Of a stretch of 64,000 nucleotides of DNA, positions 18,802 to 25,317 are shown one piece after another. Every line of letters starts with the position of its first letter. Within the stretch, counting starts at the first letter, position 1. The DNA is from Clostridium sp. (GTDB taxonomy: Bacteria; Bacillota; Clostridia; Lachnospirales; Lachnospiraceae). A program made the translations under genes and the position numbers. Where the stretch lies: assembly GCA_023664385.1 (NCBI GenBank), contig JAMPFU010000008.1:1-64000 (forward strand), written 5' to 3'. Under the pieces are notes generated by a model, which worked only from the letters and a program-made list of their open reading frames with translations, made no database searches and was not told the DNA's origin.

Positions 18802-19897
18802 AATTGTAAATTTTTATGAGGTTCTCAAGCTTTGAGGTTGCATTCATCATCATTAGGTCAAGCAATGTAATTGCGCACATTGCTTCAACTACCACAACGG
18901 CACGTGGACCGATGATTGGGTCATGGCGTCCTTTTATCTCAATTTCAGTTTCCTCATGTGATGAGGTTATTGTCTGCTGCTTTTTATATATGGACGGAGT
19001 AGGTTTGAAGGAAGCCCTTACAAGGATATCGCCGCCGTCGCTTATGCCGCCCAATGTACCGCCTGAATGATTTGTAGTCTTAATTGGTTTTCCATTTTTA
19101 ATTCGGAAGGCATCGTTATTTTCAGAGCCCTTGGCACGCTGAACAAGGATGCCGTCGCCTATTTCAACTGCTTTTACGGCACCGATGGACATGACTGCTT
19201 TCCCAAGACTGGCATCCAGCTTATCAAATACAGGCTCGCCTATGCCTGCGGGAACACCACTTATGATACATTCAACTGATGAGCCGATGGAATCTTTGTC
19301 AGCCATGACTTCTTTTAGAAGCAACGTTGCAGCCTCTGCGGCAGCAGGATCAGGCATATAGTGCGGGTTGTTAAATATTTCTTCTTTTTGAAATTTGGAA
19401 TAATCAATTATAATATCACCTATAGAGCGTGTATAGGATAAGAGATGAACGCCAAGAGTATTTAAAATTTTGGTGGCAATTGCACCTGCGGCAACCCTCC
19501 CTACAGTTTCCCTGCCTGAGGAACGTCCTCCGCCTCTGTAATCCCTGAAACCAAATTTTTCATCGAATCCAAAATCTGCATGTCCAGGTCTGTAGCAGTA
19601 TGCGATATTTCCGTAATCCTTTGATTTTTGATCTTCATTGTAAATAATAAGAGAAATAGGAGTACCCGTTGTTTTTCCATCAAAAACGCCTGATAAAATC
19701 TGAACTGTGTCCGATTCGTTTCGCTTTGTTGAAAAATCACTTTGTCCTGGCTTTCTTCTATTTAAAAACACCTGAATATCCTCCTCGGAAAGAGGTACAT
19801 TTGACGGACAACCGTCAACAACTACGCCAAGTGCCCGACCATGAGATTCACCCCATGTACTTATTTTAAAAATATTGCCATATGTAGAACCAGCCAT
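18800..19897 (-). CDS. aroC: Chorismate synthase
   Basis: A 365-residue FMN-dependent enzyme that converts 5-enolpyruvylshikimate-3-phosphate to chorismate, the last shared step to aromatic amino acids. Family signatures are [18 protein letters not shown] at the N-terminus, [36 protein letters not shown] split across the FMN site, and [15 protein letters not shown]. The ATG at 19897 has AAGGGGA upstream. An in-frame ATG at 19948 lies in AT-rich leader sequence and has no site. A fused aroE-aroK lies 2.6 kb away on the other strand, so the shikimate genes are loosely clustered here. Confidence 0.97.
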   Translation of the reverse strand: MAGSTYGNIFKISTWGESHGRALGVVVDGCPSNVPLSEEDIQVFLNRRKPGQSDFSTKRNESDTVQILSGVFDGKTTGTPISLIIYNEDQKSKDYGNIAYCYRPGHADFGFDEKFGFRDYRGGGRSSGRETVGRVAAGAIATKILNTLGVHLLSYTRSIGDIIIDYSKFQKEEIFNNPHYMPDPAAAEAATLLLKEVMADKDSIGSSVECIISGVPAGIGEPVFDKLDASLGKAVMSIGAVKAVEIGDGILVQRAKGSENNDAFRIKNGKPIKTTNHSGGTLGGISDGGDILVRASFKPTPSIYKKQQTITSSHEETEIEIKGRHDPIIGPRAVVVVEAMCAITLLDLMMMNATSKLENLIKIYN

Positions 19898-20115
19898 AAT
19901 AAAATCCCCTTTATAAGATAAATTATATTTTGGAAAAAAATAATACAAAATTATCCGTTGACTTAGGCGGAAACCATATATATAATTACCTATATGTTTC
20001 GTCGTTTTACGACATTTTAAATCACAGAAAATATATCATTAATATATTATATCCACAAATAGTAATTGTCAATGACGATAATTATGTTTACAAACTTAGA
20101 AAAGGATGAGGGGTA

Positions 20116-20964
20116 ATGAGTAAGCTTGGACTTGTACTGGAAGGCGGCGCATTAAGAGGGATTTTTACTGCAGGTGTTCTTGACTTCCTTCTTGAACAAA
20201 ATGTATATTTTAAGTATGTGGTTGGCGTATCTGCCGGCTCGGGTAATGCGGTAAACTTTGTAGCACGTCAGATTGGGCGTTCAAAAAAGGTCATAACCCA
20301 TGAAGATACAAAACCGTATTATGGCATGGGGCAGCTTAAGGAGAGCAGAAAGCTGCTTAATCTTGATGTTCTTGTTGATGATTATGCACTTAATGTGTTT
20401 CCTTTGGATTTTGATGCATATTTTGCCTCCGATACATTTTGTGAGTGTGTTGTTACAAATTGTATTACAGGGGAAGCTGAATATTTATCCAGTGATGGCG
20501 ATAGGGACAGGCTTCTTCTTAACTGCAAGGCATCCTGCGCAGTGCCATTTGCATGTCAGCCTGTGCTTATAGATAATGTGCCATATTTAGATGGCAGTCT
20601 TGCTGACGGTATTCCCATAGAGCATGCCATGAAGCAGGGGTGCGACAAGCTCGTTGTTGTTCTGACAAAGCCTGAAGGAAGCTCTGCGACAGATTATTCA
20701 AAATTAAAAAGAGTAATAGGACTTAAGTATCAGAAGAAATATCCTAATTTGTGCAGTACAATGATTTCTAGAAAGGTGTCATATGATAAACAGATGGAGG
20801 CATTGCTTACACTTGAAAGAGAGGGCAAGGCATTGATTTTAAGACCACAGGATAATACGGTAGGACATTTTGAAAACGACAGCTCAAAGCTGAATGAATG
20901 TTATGAGATGGGTTATAAATACATGGAAGATCAATTTGAAAAACTGAAAGAGTTTATGATGTAA
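20116..20964 (+). CDS. Patatin-like phospholipase family protein
   Basis: A 282-residue protein with the patatin fold landmarks: the oxyanion loop GLVLEGGALRGIFTAG, the nucleophile elbow GVSAGSGN (catalytic Ser) and the catalytic Asp in YLDGSLADGIP. These bacterial members (RssA/YlbK-like) are predicted cytosolic serine acyl hydrolases acting on phospholipids or acyl esters. The next gene, only 12 bp downstream, encodes a PlsC-like acyltransferase, which supports a joint role in phospholipid acyl turnover. The ATG follows GATGAGGGG. No signal peptide is seen. Confidence 0.88.
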   Translation: MSKLGLVLEGGALRGIFTAGVLDFLLEQNVYFKYVVGVSAGSGNAVNFVARQIGRSKKVITHEDTKPYYGMGQLKESRKLLNLDVLVDDYALNVFPLDFDAYFASDTFCECVVTNCITGEAEYLSSDGDRDRLLLNCKASCAVPFACQPVLIDNVPYLDGSLADGIPIEHAMKQGCDKLVVVLTKPEGSSATDYSKLKRVIGLKYQKKYPNLCSTMISRKVSYDKQMEALLTLEREGKALILRPQDNTVGHFENDSSKLNECYEMGYKYMEDQFEKLKEFMM

Positions 20965-20976
20965 GCGGGTGTAAAA

Positions 20977-21699
20977 ATGTTAAATTTACGGTTTAAATAT
21001 GTTGTTGCTTCAAGCGGATTGTTTGTCCTTTGGGCAGTTCCAAAGGCGAATAAAATGATTAGGGAAAAGGAAAACTATAGCCCTGAGGTTCGCTATGAGC
21101 ATGCCAAATGTATCATGAATCATTTGCGGAAAAGGGCGCGTACAACAACAGTAGTTACAGGAAAAGAAAATATACCTTCTGACGGCGGATGTATTTTTTA
21201 TTCAAATCATCAGGGAAAGTATGATGCATTAGGAATTTTACTTGCACTGGATAAGCCATGCGGAATGCTTTTCGGAAAGGTACAGGCAAGCAGGCTGTTA
21301 AGCAGGCAGGTAGTAGGTCTTGTTGAGGGAGTTGTGATAGACCTTACGGATCCCAGAGATGAAGTGAAAGCCATCAGAAAAGTTACGGAGGAAGTGGGAA
21401 AAGGCCGTGATTTCCTTATTTTTCCCGAGGGCGGCTACACAGATAACAAAAATAAGCTTCAGGAATTTCACACAGGCTGTTTTAGCTGTACATTAAAGAC
21501 GAAAACACCCGTTGTGCCCGTTTGTATTTATGATTCGTATAAATCCATGAACAGTAATACCTTTGAGAAGGTTGAAACGCAGGTGCATTTTTTAAAGCCC
21601 ATATATTATGATGAATATAATGGTATGAAAAAGCCACAGCTTGCACAGCTTGTCAAGGACAGGATACAGGAAAAGCTAAATGAAATTGAGGGAGTATAA
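20977..21699 (+). CDS. 1-acyl-sn-glycerol-3-phosphate acyltransferase (PlsC-like)
   Basis: A 240-residue membrane-associated acyltransferase with an N-terminal hydrophobic segment (about 7-25). The acyltransferase motif I is NHQGKYD (NHx4D) and motif III is FPEGGYTDN. Such enzymes transfer an acyl group to lysophosphatidate to form phosphatidate. It is paired with the patatin-like gene upstream (12-bp gap). The ribosome site (AAGCGGGTG) is modest. Several PlsC paralogues are usual in Clostridia, so I leave the symbol empty. Confidence 0.85.
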   Translation: MLNLRFKYVVASSGLFVLWAVPKANKMIREKENYSPEVRYEHAKCIMNHLRKRARTTTVVTGKENIPSDGGCIFYSNHQGKYDALGILLALDKPCGMLFGKVQASRLLSRQVVGLVEGVVIDLTDPRDEVKAIRKVTEEVGKGRDFLIFPEGGYTDNKNKLQEFHTGCFSCTLKTKTPVVPVCIYDSYKSMNSNTFEKVETQVHFLKPIYYDEYNGMKKPQLAQLVKDRIQEKLNEIEGV

Positions 21700-21782
21700 G
21701 GTTACATGGTAAGTGTTATATCGTAAATGTCAAGGGAAATTTTGACATGTGGATATTTGTGTAAATGTGATATAAAAAAGTG

Positions 21783-21811
21783 TTTACAGTGAGCAGTTGT
21801 TGTGTTATTAT
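21783..21811 (+). promoter_or_regulatory. Promoter of rpsO
   Basis: TTTACA (21783-21788), a 17-bp spacer and TATTAT (21806-21811) lie about 80 bp upstream of rpsO. A TTGACA at 21742-21747, part of a TGTCAA/TTGACA palindrome, lies further upstream without a good -10. Confidence 0.7.
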
Positions 21812-21817
21812 AAGCAA

Positions 21818-21892
21818 AGCCATCACTTAGTTATTGGCTCACTCCGACCATAACCCGGTGATTGGATATTATTAATTTTAGGAGGAAACAAT
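21818..21892 (+). promoter_or_regulatory. rpsO 5' leader, possible S15 autoregulatory RNA
   Basis: The roughly 75-nt leader between promoter and ATG contains short complementary segments (AGCC/GGCT; ATCAC/GTGAT) that could fold into a hairpin or pseudoknot near the AGGAGG site. S15 commonly regulates its own mRNA through such leaders in several bacterial groups. I infer the role from position and could not match a specific published motif. Confidence 0.35.
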
Positions 21893-22159
21893 ATGATAAC
21901 GACTGAAATGAAGAAGGAAATTATTGAGAAGTACGGAAGAAGTGAGGGCGACACGGGCTCACCTGAGGTACAGGTTGCACTTCTTACCGCAAGAATCAAT
22001 GACTTAAATGAGCATTTCAAGGCTCATCCAAAGGATCATCACTCAAGGAGAGGACTTCTTAAGATGGTTGGTCAGAGAAGAAATTTACTTGCTTATCTCA
22101 AGAGCAAGGATATTGAGCGTTACAGAACGCTTATTGAGAAGCTTGGACTTAGAAAGTAA
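21893..22159 (+). CDS. rpsO: 30S ribosomal protein S15
   Basis: An 88-residue S15 protein containing the conserved [17 protein letters not shown] and [17 protein letters not shown] segments, which bind the central domain of 16S rRNA. The AGGAGG site is 7 bp upstream of the ATG. It is a single-gene unit with its own promoter and a strong terminator. In many bacteria rpsO precedes pnp. Here pnp lies 3.2 kb downstream, separated by aroE-aroK and a coiled-coil gene, so an insertion into an ancestral rpsO-pnp pair is plausible. Confidence 0.98.
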   Translation: MITTEMKKEIIEKYGRSEGDTGSPEVQVALLTARINDLNEHFKAHPKDHHSRRGLLKMVGQRRNLLAYLKSKDIERYRTLIEKLGLRK

Positions 22160-22169
22160 GGCATGTTAT

Positions 22170-22226
22170 GGCTGTTGCAGTAAGAATATTGATATCATAA
22201 TATTCTTACTGTGGCAGCCTCTTTTT
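22170..22226 (+). terminator. Terminator after rpsO
   Basis: A long stem (GGCTGTTGCAGTAAGAATAT pairing with its near-complement ending GTGGCAGCC) is followed by TCTTTTTG. It begins 10 bp after the S15 stop codon. Confidence 0.88.
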
Positions 22227-22229
22227 GAT

Positions 22230-22440
22230 TTGTAGGAAATTCCACTGGATTTCTTATAAGGCAGGATTGAAAATCCTGCTAGGATGCGAACTGCGGCGTC
22301 GAAGATGCTTTGTTCTTTTATAGGAAATTCCTCTGAATTTCCTATAGGCACGCTCCTTATGGAGCTTGCTAAGGTTCGCCCAAAGTGCCATTAAAGTTGT
22401 GGTAGCATAAAGAGTGCCGAAGGCACTTTGTTCTTTTAAC
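22230..22440 (+). repeat. Composite palindromic repeats, left cluster (units U1 and U2)
   Basis: Two successive units are built from the same modules. Module a is an imperfect palindrome (ATAGGAAATTCC...GAATTTCCTAT). Module b is a short hairpin (GGCAGGATT/AATCCTGC in U1, GCACGCTCC/GGAGCTTGC in U2). Module c is a body beginning CGCCCAAAGTGCCATTAAAG and ending in the hairpin AGTGCCGAAGGCACT then TTGTTCTTTTA. U1 (22230-22320) has a shortened body and U2 (22317-22440) a full one. Related units lie at 23948-24143 on the far side of aroE-aroK, and a body fragment lies inverted at 51067-51103. There is no ORF inside. Confidence 0.8.
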
Positions 22441-22496
22441 AGGAAATGTAGGTTTTTTCGTATGAATAGAATGTTGTAAAAACTTGGAGGCGCAAT

Positions 22497-23945
22497 ATGA
22501 AAAAATATAATGTGATGGATTATGTTTTAGACGAATATAAGAATGTGGAAGCGGAAAAGTATATAGGGATTTTCGGCAATCCCATAAAGCATACCCTTTC
22601 CCCTGTGATACACGATACAATAAGCAGTGCTTTAAATTTGAAGGAAAGATACATTCCGTTTCATATAGAAAATAATTTGAATTTGGCTGTTCAGGATGCA
22701 TTTGACAGGGGGATTTTAGGACTTAATATAACCGTTCCCCATAAGCAGAAGGTTATGGAATGTCTTGTGGAGGTAGATGAGGCGGCAAAGATGATAGGCG
22801 CAGTCAACACACTTGTTAGAACCAAGAATGGATATGCAGGGTATAACACAGATATGCCGGGACTTGCCAAGGCGATAGAGAGCGAGGGAATAAGTCTTGA
22901 AAATAAAAGCATCATAATTCTTGGTGCAGGCGGTGCGGCAAGGGCAGCCGTCTATATGTGCATAAAATATGGAGCAAAAAAGGTTTACATAATTAACAGA
23001 ACGATAGAAAATGCAAGGAAAATTGCTGATGACATGGAATCTGCTTTTTGTGTTGATGACAGCAGCGGCAAAAAATGTAAATGCCCTGTATATGTCGTTG
23101 CTGCGGACAAATATAAGGAAATACCAAATGATAAATATATTTTTATTCAATGTACATCCGTGGGGCTTCGTGAGGGCGATGGACTTCCAGTTGTAGATGA
23201 CGAAAAGTTTTATAAAATGGCTCTGTTTGGAGTGGATTTAATCTATAACCCTGCAAAAACACCGTTTATAAAGCTTTTGGGTGACCTTGGCATAAAAAAT
23301 ATGAATGGGCTTAAAATGCTTTTATATCAGGGCATTATGGCTAATGAACTGTGGAATAAAAATGCTGTTGATAAAGATACGGCAGACAAAGTGTACAGAG
23401 CACTTTGTACGGCAGCTTACGGCTTAGGGAATAATATTGTCTTAGTCGGCTATATGGGTTCGGGAAAAACAACAATAGGCAAATACATTTCACGTGAGCT
23501 GGGATATGATTTTATAGATACGGATGAATATATTGTGAAGAAAGAGGGAATGTCAATCAATGACATATTTTCTAAAAAAGGGGAGGAATACTTCAGAACG
23601 CTTGAAACCAATACTGCAAGGGAATTAGGTGCAAGCTTACGTAATGCAGTAATAGCCACAGGCGGAGGACTTCCTCTGAGAGATGAAAATAGAAAGCTGC
23701 TTAAAGACTTGGGAACGGTTTATTATCTGAAAACGGAAGCAGATACTATTTTTAGGAGAATTTCGGGAAATGAGGACAGACCGCTTCTTTTGTGTGAAAA
23801 TCCATATGAAAGAATATGCAGTATGTTAAATGAAAGAGAGCCTGATTATCAGCTTGCTGCTGATGTTCTGATTTATACTGATAATAAGAGTGTGGAGGAT
23901 GTGGCAAGGGAGATTTATAATAGCCGAAAAAAATCTGAAAAATAA
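22497..23945 (+). CDS. Fused shikimate dehydrogenase-shikimate kinase (AroE-AroK)
   Basis: A 482-residue bifunctional protein. Residues about 18-300 are shikimate dehydrogenase: GIFGNPIKHTLSPVIHD substrate site, NITVPHK with the catalytic Lys, NTDMPG, and the NADP loop ILGAGGAARA. Residues about 312-482 are shikimate kinase: P-loop GYMGSGKTTIG, DTDEYI, GGGLPLR and the lid NEDRPLL. It would carry out two consecutive steps of the shikimate pathway (dehydroshikimate to shikimate to shikimate-3-phosphate) in one polypeptide. The kinase is normally a separate protein or part of other fusions. No frame break is seen at the joint. The ribosome site (TTGGAGG) is good, and palindromic repeats flank both ends. 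Confidence 0.95.
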   Translation: MKKYNVMDYVLDEYKNVEAEKYIGIFGNPIKHTLSPVIHDTISSALNLKERYIPFHIENNLNLAVQDAFDRGILGLNITVPHKQKVMECLVEVDEAAKMIGAVNTLVRTKNGYAGYNTDMPGLAKAIESEGISLENKSIIILGAGGAARAAVYMCIKYGAKKVYIINRTIENARKIADDMESAFCVDDSSGKKCKCPVYVVAADKYKEIPNDKYIFIQCTSVGLREGDGLPVVDDEKFYKMALFGVDLIYNPAKTPFIKLLGDLGIKNMNGLKMLLYQGIMANELWNKNAVDKDTADKVYRALCTAAYGLGNNIVLVGYMGSGKTTIGKYISRELGYDFIDTDEYIVKKEGMSINDIFSKKGEEYFRTLETNTARELGASLRNAVIATGGGLPLRDENRKLLKDLGTVYYLKTEADTIFRRISGNEDRPLLLCENPYERICSMLNEREPDYQLAADVLIYTDNKSVEDVAREIYNSRKKSEK

Positions 23946-23947
23946 TT

Positions 23948-24143
23948 TGGCATCCTGCTAAGATACGCCCAAAGTGCCATTAAAGTTGTGGCAGCATAAA
24001 GAGTGCCGAAGACACTTTGTTCCTTTATAAGAAAGTTCTCCGAACTTCCTTATAAGGCAGGATTAAAAATCCTGCTAGGATACGCCCAAAGTGCCATTAA
24101 AGTTGTGATAGCATAAAGGGTGCCGAAGGCACTTTGTTCTGTA
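23948..24143 (+). repeat. Composite palindromic repeats, right cluster (units U3 and U4)
   Basis: Two more units of the family seen at 22230-22440. U3 (about 23948-24031) has a truncated module b and a full body. U4 (about 24025-24143) is complete: palindrome with TTATAAG arms, GGCAGGATT/AATCCTGC hairpin and body with the GTGCC/GGCAC hairpin. The body copies differ at only a few positions (for example GACACT for GGCACT in U3). The remainder of this gap (24144-24310) shows no gene. Confidence 0.8.
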
Positions 24144-24310
24144 AAATGTACTTGTCAATTGTTGCAGATTGTGATATTATATGACACACGCATATATCAG
24201 AAGATGCATGTATTGCCACCCATACATGATATGCGGTTGTAATTTAGATTTCATTTTATTACCACCCATAAGATGGAGCACGTTGTTAATAATCGGAAGA
24301 AGGTGAGATA

Positions 24311-25036
24311 ATGACTGACAGTGAAAAGCTTGATTTGATTTTGACGGGAGTAATTGACTTAAATACGAGAATGTACAGGGTTGAGGAAGAAGTAAGGCTT
24401 TTAAATAACAGAATGGACAATGTTGAGAAGGAGCTTAAAGAAGTCAAAGAAGAAGTATCAATCCTGAAGGAAGACCTGAAAGAGGTCAAGGAAGAAGTAG
24501 CAATCCTAAAGGAAGACTTAAAAGAGGTCAAGGAAGAAGTAGCACTACTGAAGGAAGACTTAAAAGAGGTCAAGGAAGAAGTAGCACTACTGAAGAAAGA
24601 CTTAAAAGAGGTCAAGGAAGAAGTAGCACTACTGAAGAAAGACTTAAAAGAGGTCAAAGAAGAAGTAAAGCTTTTGAAAGACAGAATGGACAATGTTGAG
24701 AAGGAGCTTAAAGAAGTCAAGGAAGAAGTAGCACTGCTAAAGGAGGAACTTAAAGAGGTCAAAGAAGAAGTAAAGCTTTTAAAAGACAGAATGGATAATG
24801 TTGAGAAGGGGCTTAAAGAAGTCAAGGAGGAAGTCACAAAAACCAGCCTCATAATTGAAAATGAACTTCGTGTCAACATTCAAAGAATAGCAGAAGGACA
24901 TCTTGATTTGTCAAGGAACATGCGTGATGTTATTAGACCAAATAATGAGATGGAAGTGCTTGTTGTAAGAGTTGGGGTTTTAGAAACAGAGGTAAACTAT
25001 ATAAAAAAGAACTTACATATAAATATTGCGAAGTGA
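24311..25036 (+). CDS. Repetitive coiled-coil protein
   Basis: A 241-residue, highly charged protein that is almost wholly heptad coiled coil. The repeats are exact in DNA: a 63-bp unit (24386-24448), five 42-bp units (24449-24658), then 63-, 42- and 63-bp units (to 24826). They encode 14- and 21-residue blocks of the LKEVKEEVALLKED type. A non-repeat C-terminal 70 residues (ENELRVNIQRIAEGH onward) is likely also helical. No signal peptide or membrane segment is seen. Small proteins of this kind are frequent near transposable or variable loci in Clostridia, but the function is unknown. The repeat number is likely to vary between strains. Confidence 0.8.
   Translation: MTDSEKLDLILTGVIDLNTRMYRVEEEVRLLNNRMDNVEKELKEVKEEVSILKEDLKEVKEEVAILKEDLKEVKEEVALLKEDLKEVKEEVALLKKDLKEVKEEVALLKKDLKEVKEEVKLLKDRMDNVEKELKEVKEEVALLKEELKEVKEEVKLLKDRMDNVEKGLKEVKEEVTKTSLIIENELRVNIQRIAEGHLDLSRNMRDVIRPNNEMEVLVVRVGVLETEVNYIKKNLHINIAK
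24386..24826 (+). repeat. In-frame tandem repeats (42-bp and 63-bp units)
   Basis: Units run without a gap in the order 63, 42 x5, 63, 42, 63. All begin GAAGAAGTA and end GTCAAG or GTCAAA. All lengths are multiples of 21 bp, one heptad, so gain or loss keeps both frame and coiled-coil register. Confidence 0.9.
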
Positions 25037-25063
25037 TTTTCGATTACATATGCACTTAAATTT

Positions 25064-25120
25064 GGGCTGTCGTACTAAAAAATAATCGCATCTTGCGGCT
25101 GTTTTTAGCATGACAGCCTT
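25064..25120 (+). terminator. Hairpin after the coiled-coil gene
   Basis: Arms GGGCTGTCGTACTAAAAA and TTTTTAGCATGACAGCC enclose an inner GC-containing loop. The position after the stop fits a transcript end, but the T-run lies within the stem rather than after it. It belongs to the CTGTCG-stem hairpin set of this window. Confidence 0.55.
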
Positions 25121-25170
25121 AACTTGTACAAACGCTTCATGCAAACGCTTCATGCAAACTTATTTTTTTC

Positions 25171-25199
25171 TTGAAGAAACAAAATATAAATGGTATACT
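25171..25199 (+). promoter_or_regulatory. Promoter of pnp
   Basis: TTGAAG (25171-25176), exactly 17 bp, then TATACT (25194-25199). Transcription would start near 25206, just before a long leader hairpin. A 13-bp tandem repeat (CAAACGCTTCATG twice) lies at about 25127-25155 upstream. Confidence 0.8.
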
Positions 25200-25212
25200 A
25201 CTATAGATTGTA

Positions 25213-25290
25213 ATTAGAATAAAACCGAGACTTCTGAAAAAAACATTTCCTTTCATATAGTGTTTTTTTCAGTTGTTTCGGGATTCTAAT
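25213..25290 (+). promoter_or_regulatory. Long 5'-leader hairpin of pnp
   Basis: ATTAGAAT (25213-25220) pairs with ATTCTAAT (25283-25290). Inner CGAGAC/GTTTCG-type and CTGAAAAAAACA/TGTTTTTTTCAG arms extend the stem to about 30 bp with small internal loops. It would form right at the 5' end of the transcript. In E. coli a pnp leader stem is cut by RNase III for autoregulation by PNPase. The parallel here is inference. Confidence 0.65.
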
Positions 25291-25317
25291 ACAAAATATG
25301 TTTTAAGGAGAGTAATT

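Noticed and set aside
21728-21747. TGTCAA/TTGACA palindrome upstream of rpsO as an operator
   Set aside because: The arms are only six bases, one overlaps a chance -35 hexamer, and nothing else supports regulator binding.
24386-24826. CRISPR-like direct repeats
   Set aside because: The units abut without unique spacers and stay in one reading frame. They encode heptads, and no cas genes are present.
24286-24879. A 197-codon minus-strand frame across the coiled-coil gene, rich in Ser, Thr and Leu
   Set aside because: It is the complement of the tandem repeats, has a biased shadow composition and lacks a credible ribosome site. The plus-strand frame has a start with GGTGAG and normal coiled-coil coding.
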